Source: REEP01 sp964517265 (lineage in GTDB: Bacteria; Pseudomonadota; Alphaproteobacteria; Rhodospirillales; Defluviicoccaceae). From it: a stretch of 20,913 bases of DNA. Each line of letters starts with the position of its first letter. Position 1 is the stretch's first letter. Below the pieces are notes generated by a model. The model had not been told where the DNA came from, ran no database searches, and saw only the letters and a program-made list of their open reading frames with translations. The stretch is from the NCBI GenBank assembly GCA_964517265.1, contig CAZFBS010000049.1:1-20913 (forward strand). The letters run 5' to 3'. This document shows positions 7,357-14,699 of this stretch, piece by piece. The translations under genes and the position numbers were made by a program.

Positions 7357-9612
7357 ATGGAGAAAGTCACCAGAGAAGCCGTTTTGCGCTACCACTCGGA
7401 AGGCCGCAAGGGCAAGATCGAAGTCGTCCCCTCCAAGCCGAGCCTGACCCAGTACGACCTCAGCCTCGCCTACTCCCCTGGTGTCGCCATTCCCGTCCAT
7501 GAGATCGCCACTGAACCCGACCTGGCTTACGAGTACACCGCCAAGGGCAACCTTGTCGGTGTGATCAGCAACGGCACCGCGATCCTCGGGCTCGGCAATC
7601 TGGGACCTCTCGCCAGCAAGCCGGTGATGGAGGGCAAGGGGCTTTTGTTCAAGCGGTTCGCCGACATCGACGTGTTCGACATCGAGATCGACGCCACCCA
7701 GCCCGACGAGATCATCAGCGTGGTGCGGGCGCTGGCGCCGACCTTCGGCGGCATCAACCTCGAAGACATCAAGGCCCCCGAGTGCTTCTATATCGAGGAG
7801 CGCTTGAAGGAGATGCTGGACATCCCGGTGTTCCATGACGATCAGCACGGCACCGCGATCATCGTCACCGCCGGCCTCCTCAATGCCCTCGAGATCACCG
7901 GCCGCAAGATCCACGAAATCAAGATCATCTTCAGCGGGGCCGGCGCCGCCGGTATCGGCTGCGCCGAGCTTCTGGTCAGCGCCGGCGCCCCTCGCGAGAA
8001 CATCACCATGTGCGACAAGCACGGCGTCGTCTACAAGGGTCGGCCTGAGGAGATGAACCCTTACCTCGAGCGGTTCGCCAAGGACACCGACGCGCGAACG
8101 CTCGCCGACGTGATCAAGGGGGCGGATGCCTTCTTCGGCGTCTCGGTCGGCAACATCCTGACCAGGGAGATGGTCCGCAGCATGGCGGACCAGCCGATCA
8201 TCTTCGCAATGGCCAACCCGGACCCGGAAATCACCTACGAGGATGCCAAGGCCGCCCGGCCTGACGCCATCGTCGCCACCGGCCGCAGCGATTATCCCAA
8301 CCAGGTCAACAATGTCCTCTGCTTTCCCTTCATCTTCCGCGGCGCCCTCGACGTGCGCGCCCGTCAGATCACCGACGGCATGATGCTGGCCGCGGCTCGC
8401 GCCCTCGCCGATCTTGCTCATGCCGACGTTCCCGACTCGGTCCTGCAGGCATACGGCGCCGAGAGTTTGTTGTTCGGTCCCGACTACATCATCCCCAAGC
8501 CGGTCGACCCCCGCGTCCTGCTCGCTGTCGCCCCCGCGGTCGCCGAGGCGGCGATCGCCGAGGGCGTCGCCCGCAAGACGGTCGATCCGACCGCCTATCG
8601 GGAGGAACTGGAGAGCCGGCTCGGCAAGGACTGGGCGCTGATGCGGACGATCTTCAACAAGGCTCGCAGCGCGCCCAAGCGGATCGTTTTTGCCGAAGGC
8701 GAGGAGGCCAAGATCATCCGGGCGGCGGCCGAGATTCAGGAGCAGGGAATCGGCGAGCCGATTCTTCTCGGCCAGGAGAGCGTCATCAAGGCGACCATCG
8801 CCGAACTCGGCCTCGATTATCAGCCGAGGGTGATCGATCCGCGCACCTCTCCCCGCGCCGAAGCGTATGGCCGGATTCTGTTCAAGCGCCGCCAGCGCAA
8901 AGGCATCACCCTGCCGGAGGCACGCGAGCTGGCGCGGCGGCCGAACTACTTCGGTCTGCTCATGGTCCAGAGCGCCGATGCGGATGCCTTCATCTCCGGC
9001 CTCACCACCAACTACGTCGAGGCTCTGCAGCCGGCGTTCCAGGTCATCGGCACCCGCCCCGAGGTTCGGCGGGCGGCGGCTCTCTACATCATGATCATCC
9101 GTGACCGGGTGTTCTTCTTTGCCGACTGCGCCGTCAACATCGCCCCCTCGGCCGAGGATCTTGCCGACATCGCCGAGCTTTCGGCGGAGGTGGCGCAGAA
9201 CTTCGATATCGCCACCCGCATCGCCATGCTGTCATTCTCCAATTTCGGCAGCGTTGCCCATCCCAGTCCGCAGACCGTGGCCAAGGCAGTCGAGATGCTG
9301 AACAAGCGCCAGCCGCATCTCCAGGTGGATGGGGAAATGACGGCCGATGCGGCGGTGGTGCCGGAGCTGATCGACCGCCTCTATTCCTTCAGCCGGGTGC
9401 GCGAAGCCAACGTGCTGATCTTCCCCGACCTTAATTCCGCCAACACCTCCTACCAGTTGATGCAGCGGCTGGGCGGCGCGGAGGCGATCGGCCCGGTGCT
9501 GATGGGGATGGCGCGGGCGGTCCACATTCTTCTACCCAGCAATGACACCCGCGATATCGTCAACATGGCGGCGATCGCAGTGGTCGACGCCCAGATGCGG
9601 GCGCTCGGCTGA
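7357..9612 (+). CDS. maeB: NADP-dependent malic enzyme, MaeB type (malic enzyme-phosphotransacetylase hybrid)
   Basis: The 751-aa cytoplasmic enzyme oxidatively decarboxylates malate to pyruvate, supplying pyruvate and NADPH when cells grow on C4 acids. The malic domain comes first: AYSPGVA with the catalytic Tyr39, MEGKGLLFK with the expected Lys near 94, metal-binding NLEDIKAPE (about 134-142) and HDDQHGTA (160-167). A Rossmann motif FSGAGAAGIG and the NPDPEI...ATGRSDYPNQVNN segment follow. The C-terminal ~320 residues form a phosphotransacetylase-like domain (RIVFAEGEEAKIIRAA through SNDTRDIVNMAAIAVVDAQ), which in this family is usually regulatory, responding to acetyl-CoA. The ATG at 7357 gives the canonical N-terminus, and the in-frame ORF extending upstream is non-homologous. 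NADP specificity is inferred from the family. Confidence 0.95.
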   Translation: MEKVTREAVLRYHSEGRKGKIEVVPSKPSLTQYDLSLAYSPGVAIPVHEIATEPDLAYEYTAKGNLVGVISNGTAILGLGNLGPLASKPVMEGKGLLFKRFADIDVFDIEIDATQPDEIISVVRALAPTFGGINLEDIKAPECFYIEERLKEMLDIPVFHDDQHGTAIIVTAGLLNALEITGRKIHEIKIIFSGAGAAGIGCAELLVSAGAPRENITMCDKHGVVYKGRPEEMNPYLERFAKDTDARTLADVIKGADAFFGVSVGNILTREMVRSMADQPIIFAMANPDPEITYEDAKAARPDAIVATGRSDYPNQVNNVLCFPFIFRGALDVRARQITDGMMLAAARALADLAHADVPDSVLQAYGAESLLFGPDYIIPKPVDPRVLLAVAPAVAEAAIAEGVARKTVDPTAYREELESRLGKDWALMRTIFNKARSAPKRIVFAEGEEAKIIRAAAEIQEQGIGEPILLGQESVIKATIAELGLDYQPRVIDPRTSPRAEAYGRILFKRRQRKGITLPEARELARRPNYFGLLMVQSADADAFISGLTTNYVEALQPAFQVIGTRPEVRRAAALYIMIIRDRVFFFADCAVNIAPSAEDLADIAELSAEVAQNFDIATRIAMLSFSNFGSVAHPSPQTVAKAVEMLNKRQPHLQVDGEMTADAAVVPELIDRLYSFSRVREANVLIFPDLNSANTSYQLMQRLGGAEAIGPVLMGMARAVHILLPSNDTRDIVNMAAIAVVDAQMRALG

Positions 9613-9625
9613 TCACGCCGCCCGA

Positions 9626-10885
9626 TCAGTCGTCGGCCAACTTGGTCTCGATCCAGACCTCCGAGTGCAGGGTGCGGTGGACGGGACACTTGTTGGCGAT
9701 CTCCAGCAGCTTCTGGCGGGTATCTTCATCAAGCGGCCCGGCGATCCTCAGCTCCCGATCGATCCGGTCGACCTTGCCCTCCTTCGTCTCGCAGCTCTCG
9801 CAGTCCCTGGCGTGGACCTTGCCATGGCGCAAGGTGACGGATACCGTCTCGAGCGGCAGTTTCTTGTGCTCGGCGTACATTCGGATGGTCATGTTGGTAC
9901 AGGCGCCAAGGCCCGCCATCAGAAGATCGTAAGGCGAAGGTCCGGTGTCGGTGCCACCCATCGAAGCGGGCTCGTCCGCATAGAGCCGGTGCCGATCGCC
10001 AACCGAAACGATCTGCGAGAACTTGCCCTGACCGGACTCGGTTACGACGACATCGGACGGCAGGGCTTCGGCGCGGGTGGCCCCCTCGGCGCCCCGCTCG
10101 TCCAGGGTATCGGTTCCACCGACATAACGTCCCGCCCATGCCGCGATCACGTTCGCCACGTAGGCGGCATCCCGGCGCCGGCTGAGCAGATGGTCGGCAT
10201 CGTCGAGCGAGATGAAGCTCTTGGGGTGCTTGGCTGCGACAAAGATGCGAGTGGCGTTGTCGATGCTGACGGTAGGATCGAGAGGGCCGTGGAAGATCAG
10301 CAGTGCCTTCTTGAGGTTGGCGATGCGCTCTTCGAGGCGGTGTTCCTCAATGTCCGCAAGGAATTGCTTGCGGATGCGGAAGCTCCGGCCCGCCAGCTCG
10401 ACCTCGGCTTCGCCTTCCCGCTCGATCACGTCCTCTGCATCCTTCAACAGATGGCGGACATGAGCGGGATCCGCGGGAGCGGCAATGGTGGCGACCGCCA
10501 CCGCTTCCGGAATGTCTCCAGCAGCGGCAAGAATGGCCGCTCCGCCGAGGCTGTGGCCGATCAACAGTTTCGCGGCCTTGCCCTGATCACGCATCCAGGC
10601 GGCAGCGGCGAGAAGGTCGCCGACGTTGGAAGAAAAATCCGTATTGGCGAACTCGCCCTCACTGGCACCGAGGCCGGTGAAGTCGAAGCGCAGGACGCCG
10701 ATCCCGCGCGCGTTCAGCCCTTCGGCCACGCGTGACGCGGCAAAGACATCCTTGCCGCAGGTGAAGCAGTGGGCGAACAAGGCCCATGCGACTGCCTCGC
10801 CTTGCGGATGATCGAGTCGCGCGGCCAACTGGCTTTCGCCGTCGGCGCCGGTAAAGGTAATCTTCTCGCTGTGCTGACTGGTCAT
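9626..10885 (-). CDS. Alpha/beta hydrolase-OsmC family fusion protein
   Basis: The 419-aa protein joins two domains. Residues 1 to about 255 form an alpha/beta hydrolase with nucleophile Ser112 in GHSLGG, likely acid Asp203 (GPLDPTV) and His232 (DADHLL). Residues from about 275 to the end form an OsmC/Ohr-like thiol peroxidase fold with Cys329 (GACTNMT) and Cys400 (NKCPVHRTL), the two positions used for peroxide reduction in OsmC. A known family of bifunctional hydrolase/OsmC proteins has this order. The hydrolase may release acyl or ester substrates linked to oxidative stress, but the substrate is unknown. It converges with maeB, with only 13 bp between stop codons. No obvious regulator is adjacent. 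Confidence 0.9.
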   Translation of the reverse strand: MTSQHSEKITFTGADGESQLAARLDHPQGEAVAWALFAHCFTCGKDVFAASRVAEGLNARGIGVLRFDFTGLGASEGEFANTDFSSNVGDLLAAAAWMRDQGKAAKLLIGHSLGGAAILAAAGDIPEAVAVATIAAPADPAHVRHLLKDAEDVIEREGEAEVELAGRSFRIRKQFLADIEEHRLEERIANLKKALLIFHGPLDPTVSIDNATRIFVAAKHPKSFISLDDADHLLSRRRDAAYVANVIAAWAGRYVGGTDTLDERGAEGATRAEALPSDVVVTESGQGKFSQIVSVGDRHRLYADEPASMGGTDTGPSPYDLLMAGLGACTNMTIRMYAEHKKLPLETVSVTLRHGKVHARDCESCETKEGKVDRIDRELRIAGPLDEDTRQKLLEIANKCPVHRTLHSEVWIETKLADD

Positions 10886-11222
10886 CCTGATCTCTTGCCC
10901 CCTCTCCCGCTGGCGCCGTGCATGCCCTCATTACAGATGCTTCTCCTCTGTGATAGCACATACCCGCCCGGAGCACAGGCCCGAGCGCCCGGATCTTGCT
11001 CGACACATCTCGGGCTTCCTCGAATCCCCGACGTAGAGACTGGAAACTCTGCCCCAACATGCTATATGACCGGGGATACAACCTATTGACGCTGAACCTC
11101 ACGACAAGATCCTCACTCGTATTCAAACCGCCGGTCCAATAGGCATCGCCTGCTCACGAAGTAGCGATAAGCCGCCGGACGATCGCTCGTGTATTCCTCG
11201 CCATGGACGGAGCATAACTAGG
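10886..11222. other. 337-bp intergenic region with an inverted repeat
   Basis: This gap separates the hydrolase-OsmC gene (leftward) from the weak ORF at 11223. It contains an inverted repeat GCCCGAG (10979-10985) / CTCGGGC (11009-11015), extended by a G-T and an A-T pair to 10977-11017, with a 23-base loop. In the leftward direction this would lie in the mRNA leader of the hydrolase gene. No convincing -35/-10 pair or terminator was found and no coding frame looks conserved. Confidence 0.5.
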
Positions 11223-11606
11223 ATGTCGATGACGGAAGACCCCACACTCGGAGAGCTCATTCATGCCTACGCACGCGCTCGCTGGAGCGGTGAGCCCCAC
11301 AAGGATGCTGCCGACGCCCTCGGAGCGCGCTTGGGGCGCGACCTTCGTAACCGGATTGATGTCCTTGGTCTCGATGCCGAACGCCTGCTGACGGCGACTC
11401 CTGCCGAAGCCTTGAGCCGCCTGGAGGCGCTTGAGAGAGAAGCCATGCTCGAAGACTCCGGTGCCAACGCTCGAGCGGCAAAAATTCCGGGGTTGAACGG
11501 GGTCAGGCAGAAAAATGATGCAAAAGGCTCCGTCCGCAATCGTCGAACGCCTCCGGCAAGAAATCGCGAGCCGGTGAGCCATCGGCGCCGGCGTCAACCC
11601 GCTTGA
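11223..11606 (+). CDS. Hypothetical protein, weakly supported
   Basis: A 127-codon ORF begins MSMTEDPTLGELIHAYARARW, with GGACGGAG ten bases upstream as a plausible ribosome binding site. The first ~85 residues look like a normal, charged helical protein (EALSRLEALEREAMLEDS). The tail is rich in Arg, Pro and Asn, like out-of-frame translation. That suggests either a real short protein with a basic tail or a gene broken by a frameshift near codon 90. No family is recognised. A long antisense ORF covers the same stretch but has poorer composition. Downstream, 11607-11781 shows nothing coding. Confidence 0.4.
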   Translation: MSMTEDPTLGELIHAYARARWSGEPHKDAADALGARLGRDLRNRIDVLGLDAERLLTATPAEALSRLEALEREAMLEDSGANARAAKIPGLNGVRQKNDAKGSVRNRRTPPARNREPVSHRRRRQPA

Positions 11607-11781
11607 ACACCTGCCCTGCGGCGCGGGCCGGCTCTTTGGCTGTTCATCTTTCTCCCCGGAATCCGATTTCTCGGAAGTCCCGCCCTGCTTCAGTCCCGCC
11701 TGTGCCTCGGCTCGCCGATGGGAGCGAGGAGCTTTCCGGAACGTCCGGCTCCATAGTGGATGCGGCACCGACCGAATGGGC

Positions 11782-12258
11782 TCAAGGGAGCTTGACAATC
11801 TCCGCTTCGCTTGCATTTAAGGATGCTGTCTCTTGGAGCCCAAGCAGCGGCGCCAACGTTTCAGGAGCGCGGATGAGATCGGCGAGCGTGTAACGGTCGA
11901 GCACCGCAAAGAAGGCTGCCAGCGCCTCCTGAAGCGCCATGCGCAGCCCGCACGGCGCGACCAAGGGGCAGCGATTCGTTGCCGGATCGAAGCACTCGAC
12001 CAAACCCATGTCACTTTCCGTCTGGCGGATGACCACACCGATGCAAATCTCGGCCGGATGTTTCGCCAGCCGGTAGCCGCCGGTACGACCACGGACCGTT
12101 TGCAGATAGCCGAGGCGGCAGAGCTCGGCCGCTGCTTTCTTGAAGTGATCGTAGGATACCCCATAGGCCCTCGCCATCTCCGGCACGGCGCTGGGACAAT
12201 GCCCCTTCAGCGCGGTGTACATCAGAATGCGAATGGCGAAATTGGAAAACTGCGTCAT
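11782..12258 (-). CDS. nsrR: Rrf2-family transcriptional regulator, NsrR-like (Fe-S)
   Basis: The 158-aa Rrf2 regulator has an N-terminal winged helix (MTQFSNFAIRILMYTAL; recognition region YDHFKKAAAELCRLGYLQTVRGRTGGYRLAK). Its cluster-binding cysteines are Cys89, Cys97 and Cys103, spaced C-X7-C-X5-C. That spacing matches the NsrR type of nitric-oxide sensor better than IscR, so an NO-sensitive [4Fe-4S] repressor is the best guess. The ATG at 12258 gives the usual MTQFSNFAIR start. A TTG at 12264 with a better-spaced GGGGAG, or a TTG at 12288, cannot be excluded. It is divergent from the 12344-16147 gene series across a short region with two operator-like copies, implying autoregulation and control of that series. 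The sensed signal is inferred. Confidence 0.82.
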   Translation of the reverse strand: MTQFSNFAIRILMYTALKGHCPSAVPEMARAYGVSYDHFKKAAAELCRLGYLQTVRGRTGGYRLAKHPAEICIGVVIRQTESDMGLVECFDPATNRCPLVAPCGLRMALQEALAAFFAVLDRYTLADLIRAPETLAPLLGLQETASLNASEAEIVKLP

Positions 12259-12281
12259 GCGCAACCGACCGAACTCCCCTC

Positions 12282-12337
12282 TTGCCAAAAACAGGTATTT
12301 GGTATACTAGTTTTTTAAAGAGGTATTTGGAATACCT
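12282..12337. promoter_or_regulatory. Divergent promoter with two operator-like repeats for the Rrf2 regulator
   Basis: Two copies of the same motif lie 28 bp apart: AGGTATTTGGTATACTA (12293-12309, imperfect dyad) and AGGTATTTGGAATACCT (12321-12337, a perfect 7-3-7 inverted repeat). A rightward promoter is suggested by TTGCCA (12282-12287) and TATACT (12303-12308), though the spacer of 15 is short. Leftward, TTCCAA and TAGTAT are 17 apart but match the consensus poorly. A repressor bound to both copies would cover both promoters. Confidence 0.6.
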
Positions 12338-12343
12338 GTTTTG

Positions 12344-12475
12344 ATGAACAGGACATCGCTGAAGGCAAAAACTCTGGAGTTGCCCGGACGGACGGTCGAG
12401 GAGGCCAAGAGCGTTCCGCTCGTTCTTCGGGAACTTTTTCGGGTTTTGGTTTCGGGACGGTCCTCATATGGGTGA
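12344..12475 (+). CDS. Possible 43-aa small ORF next to the operator
   Basis: An ATG seven bases after the second operator copy opens a 43-codon frame starting MNRTSLKAKTLELPGRTVEE and ending at TGA 12473-12475. That stop is 13 bases before the next start, and the downstream ribosome binding site lies just after it. There is no ribosome binding site for this ORF, and with the predicted promoter the leader would be about 28 nt. It could be a real small protein, a leader peptide or the remnant of a longer gene. No family is recognised. Confidence 0.3.
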   Translation: MNRTSLKAKTLELPGRTVEEAKSVPLVLRELFRVLVSGRSSYG

Positions 12476-12488
12476 TGGAGGCAGAACC

Positions 12489-12866
12489 ATGGATTTCAGC
12501 ACATGGAAGTCAAAGTTGATTAAAGAGATTGAAACCGCCGCGGAATGGAGGGCAGAAAAGGCAATTGGCGATGACGATCCTCGCATCGCCAGCAGTCAGC
12601 AGGCGCTGTTCGATCTCGCGGAGGCATTGAAGACACTACCCCCGGATCACGGTACTCTGAAAGCGCTACATGCCGAAGAGTCTGAGCTTTCCAACTTGAT
12701 GCGATCGACGCAAGGGGAACCCGAACAGCGCTATCACGACGCCAAGGAAGATCTCTTGCGCACCTACGGCATCGAGCATGAGACGTTCGAGGAACCCGAT
12801 CAGTTCCTCAATGCTTTGCGCAACCGGGTCGACGAGACGATCAGCGAGTATCGTCTCCGCGCCTGA
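12489..12866 (+). CDS. Hypothetical 125-aa acidic helical protein
   Basis: The protein (MDFSTWKSKLIKEIETAAEW...) is predicted to be soluble, strongly charged and mostly helical, without cysteines, signal peptide or membrane segments. The ATG at 12489 is preceded by GGAGG at a 7-base spacing, a strong site, so this start is preferred over the in-frame ATG at 12468. It lies downstream of the operator pair and 130 bp before the thiolase gene, on the same strand. It may belong to the Rrf2 regulon; I do not recognise a family. Confidence 0.7.
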   Translation: MDFSTWKSKLIKEIETAAEWRAEKAIGDDDPRIASSQQALFDLAEALKTLPPDHGTLKALHAEESELSNLMRSTQGEPEQRYHDAKEDLLRTYGIEHETFEEPDQFLNALRNRVDETISEYRLRA

Positions 12867-12898
12867 TCGCAACGGCGAAGGGGTCTTCAAGGCGCGAC

Positions 12899-12935
12899 AG
12901 TTCGGCATAGACGAATCTGCTTGTCTTGCCGAACT
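12899..12935 (+). other. Strong stem-loop between the 125-aa gene and the thiolase gene
   Basis: AGTTCGGCA (12899-12907) pairs with TGCCGAACT (12927-12935). After one bulged T, AGAC (12909-12912) pairs with GTCT (12923-12926), giving 13 base pairs around a 10-base loop. No U-run follows, so it is not a standard intrinsic terminator. It may be an mRNA processing or stability element, or a protein-binding dyad that sets the thiolase operon apart from the gene before it. Confidence 0.6.
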
Positions 12936-12996
12936 TCGTGCCAGGCAATGACGGCGAAACAGGGCGTCGAGCCGTCAAAGACTCATGGAGAAGAAG

Positions 12997-14256
12997 ATGA
13001 AGAGACAGCTCGGCCGTGGCGTCGCCGTCGTTGGGGTCGGCAAGTCGCCATTCGGCATGTTCGCCGATCGCGACTCCAAGGACTTGTTCGCCGAGGCCTT
13101 CACTCAGATGCTGGCCTCAGTCGACAAAGGGCTCGATCCGATGGATATTGATGCCCTCTATCTTGGCAATTTCTCTAACGATTTTTTCGTCCGACAATCG
13201 CATTGGGGAGCGTTGACCTCTGATGTGGTCGGGTTGATCCCGCGTGCGGCGACGCGGACAGAAGGGGCCTGCGCGTCGAGTTCGCAGGCATTTCGGGAAG
13301 GCGTGTTTGCTGTGGCCTCCGGCTTCTATGACATTGTCTTGGTCGGCGGCCTGGAGGACATGTCCAAGCGGACCACAGAAGATGTTGCCGAGGGTTTGGC
13401 GCTCGCCGCTTCGCCTTATGAAATCCGGGCCGGGTTTACGTTCCCGGGTGTGTTCGGCGCGATCGCGACCGCGTACTTTGCCCGGTATGGGGCCAACCGC
13501 GAGCATCTGATGAACGTGACGATCAAAAGTCATGCCAACGCCAAGCTCAACCCGGGGGCCCAGTTCAGCGTCTCGATTCAGGATGTCATGGCCGAGAAGA
13601 TCGAGAGCGCGAAACGCAAGGGCAAACCCCTCCCCCAGTGGCGCGACGAGAAGGAGTTTCTTGGCGATCCAGCCGCCAATCCCCCCGTCGCTTGGCCGAT
13701 GCATCTGTTCGACTGCTGTCCAATCAGCGATGGCGCCGCCTGTGCGGTGCTGGTGGCCGAGGACATTGCCAAGAGTTTCACCGACACGCCGCTTCACGTC
13801 ATCGGCCTTGGCCAGGGCAGCGGGCGCGGCCTGCACGCCTGCGAGGATCTGACCTCGTTTGAGGCCAACCGGCACGCGGCGAAAGAAGCCTATGCAATGT
13901 CTGGACTGAGGCCGGAGGACATCCAGTTCGCCGAAGTGCACGATTGCTTTTCGATCGCTGAGTTGATCCACATTGAAGACCTCGGCTTTTTCGAGCCGGG
14001 ACAAGCGTACAAGGCGGTTGAACAGGGGACGACCCTGCTCGATGGTCCCATGCCGATCAACACATCGGGAGGCTTGAAATGCAAGGGCCATCCGGTCGGC
14101 GCCACCGGTGTCGGCCAGATCTGTGAGGTTTGGGCACAGCTTCGCGGCGAGGCTGGCCAACGTCAGGTCCGCAAGAAAGATCTGCGCTTCGGCGCCACCC
14201 AGAACCTTGGAGGCACCGGCGGGACCTGCACTTTTACTATCCTGGAGAGGAGATGA
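12997..14256 (+). CDS. Thiolase-family protein (SCP2/acetyl-CoA acetyltransferase-like)
   Basis: The 419-aa thiolase-fold enzyme probably forms or cleaves a beta-ketoacyl-CoA. Visible active-site residues are Cys92 in GACASSSQA (acyl-accepting), the SCP2-type HDCF motif at 315-318 and His365 in GHPVGATG. The C-terminal FGATQNLGGTGGTCTF replaces the classical thiolase CGGGG segment. The ATG at 12997 has GGAG six bases upstream, while the ATG at 12985 has no ribosome binding site, so the shorter start was chosen. The DUF35 partner begins five bases after the stop, and such pairs form thiolase-OB-fold complexes (for example BbsB-BbsA, or the archaeal acetoacetyl-CoA thiolase). The substrate cannot be told from sequence. 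Confidence 0.88.
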   Translation: MKRQLGRGVAVVGVGKSPFGMFADRDSKDLFAEAFTQMLASVDKGLDPMDIDALYLGNFSNDFFVRQSHWGALTSDVVGLIPRAATRTEGACASSSQAFREGVFAVASGFYDIVLVGGLEDMSKRTTEDVAEGLALAASPYEIRAGFTFPGVFGAIATAYFARYGANREHLMNVTIKSHANAKLNPGAQFSVSIQDVMAEKIESAKRKGKPLPQWRDEKEFLGDPAANPPVAWPMHLFDCCPISDGAACAVLVAEDIAKSFTDTPLHVIGLGQGSGRGLHACEDLTSFEANRHAAKEAYAMSGLRPEDIQFAEVHDCFSIAELIHIEDLGFFEPGQAYKAVEQGTTLLDGPMPINTSGGLKCKGHPVGATGVGQICEVWAQLRGEAGQRQVRKKDLRFGATQNLGGTGGTCTFTILERR

Positions 14257-14260
14257 CACG

Positions 14261-14686
14261 ATGCCTGAGGCACGGTTCAACGATATCTCCTACCAGCGGT
14301 TTGTTGAGCAACAGAAGTTGATGGGTTGCCGGTGCAAAGGGTGCGGCACGCGCCATGTTCCGCCACGACCCCTCTGCACCACCTGCCATGGATCTGACCT
14401 CGAATGGATCGCCTACAGCGGGCGCGGGCGGTTGGCGGCGTTTACCTGCATCCGCGTGGTGCCGCCTCTGATGCAGGGCTGGGGCTACGGCCGGCAGAAC
14501 CCGTATTGCTCCGGCGTCGTCGAACTTGAGGAAGGCGGCCGGGTCGTCGCCCTGATCGACGCGGTGGATCCAACGAAACCTGAAGACATCGCCATCGGGA
14601 TGCCTTTGGCGGTGAAGTATCTGCAACGGAATGTGGGCGAGTCGCTCCAAACAATGCTCGCGTTCGTGCCTGCTTCCAATGGTTGA
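14261..14686 (+). CDS. DUF35 OB-fold/Zn-ribbon acyl-CoA-associated protein (thiolase partner)
   Basis: The 141-aa protein has an N-terminal rubredoxin-like zinc ribbon (GCRCKGCGTRHVPPRP and LCTTCHGSDLEW) followed by an OB-fold (GRGRLAAFTCIRVVPP...). This is the domain order of the DUF35 family that binds next to thiolases and helps CoA or acyl transfer. It starts five bases after the thiolase stop, with GGAGAGGAG near that stop as the ribosome binding site, so the two are almost certainly co-translated. The NifX-like gene follows after 13 bases. Confidence 0.9.
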   Translation: MPEARFNDISYQRFVEQQKLMGCRCKGCGTRHVPPRPLCTTCHGSDLEWIAYSGRGRLAAFTCIRVVPPLMQGWGYGRQNPYCSGVVELEEGGRVVALIDAVDPTKPEDIAIGMPLAVKYLQRNVGESLQTMLAFVPASNG

Positions 14687-14699
14687 CCTAGGAGGTCCC

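Noticed and set aside
7303..8421. 372-codon open frame opposite maeB
   Set aside because: Antisense shadow of the conserved malic domain, low-complexity Asp/Gly/Val composition, no family features.
9609..9629. Short hairpin CTGATC/GATCAG spanning the maeB and hydrolase stop codons
   Set aside because: Only 6 bp of stem, no T-run; too weak to call a terminator.
9542..10735. 397-codon plus-strand frame over the hydrolase-OsmC gene
   Set aside because: The minus-strand frame carries complete catalytic motifs of two known domains; this one carries none.
11736..11748. CCGGA-ACG-TCCGG hairpin downstream of nsrR
   Set aside because: Five base pairs and no T-run; could occur by chance in GC-rich DNA.
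11154..11816. 220-codon minus-strand frame between nsrR and the hydrolase gene
   Set aside because: Ser/Arg-rich composition and overlap with the more plausible plus-strand ORF; it also overlaps the nsrR 3' end.
13117..14280. 387-codon minus-strand frame opposite the thiolase
   Set aside because: Shadow of a gene with a clear thiolase active site; no motifs of its own.
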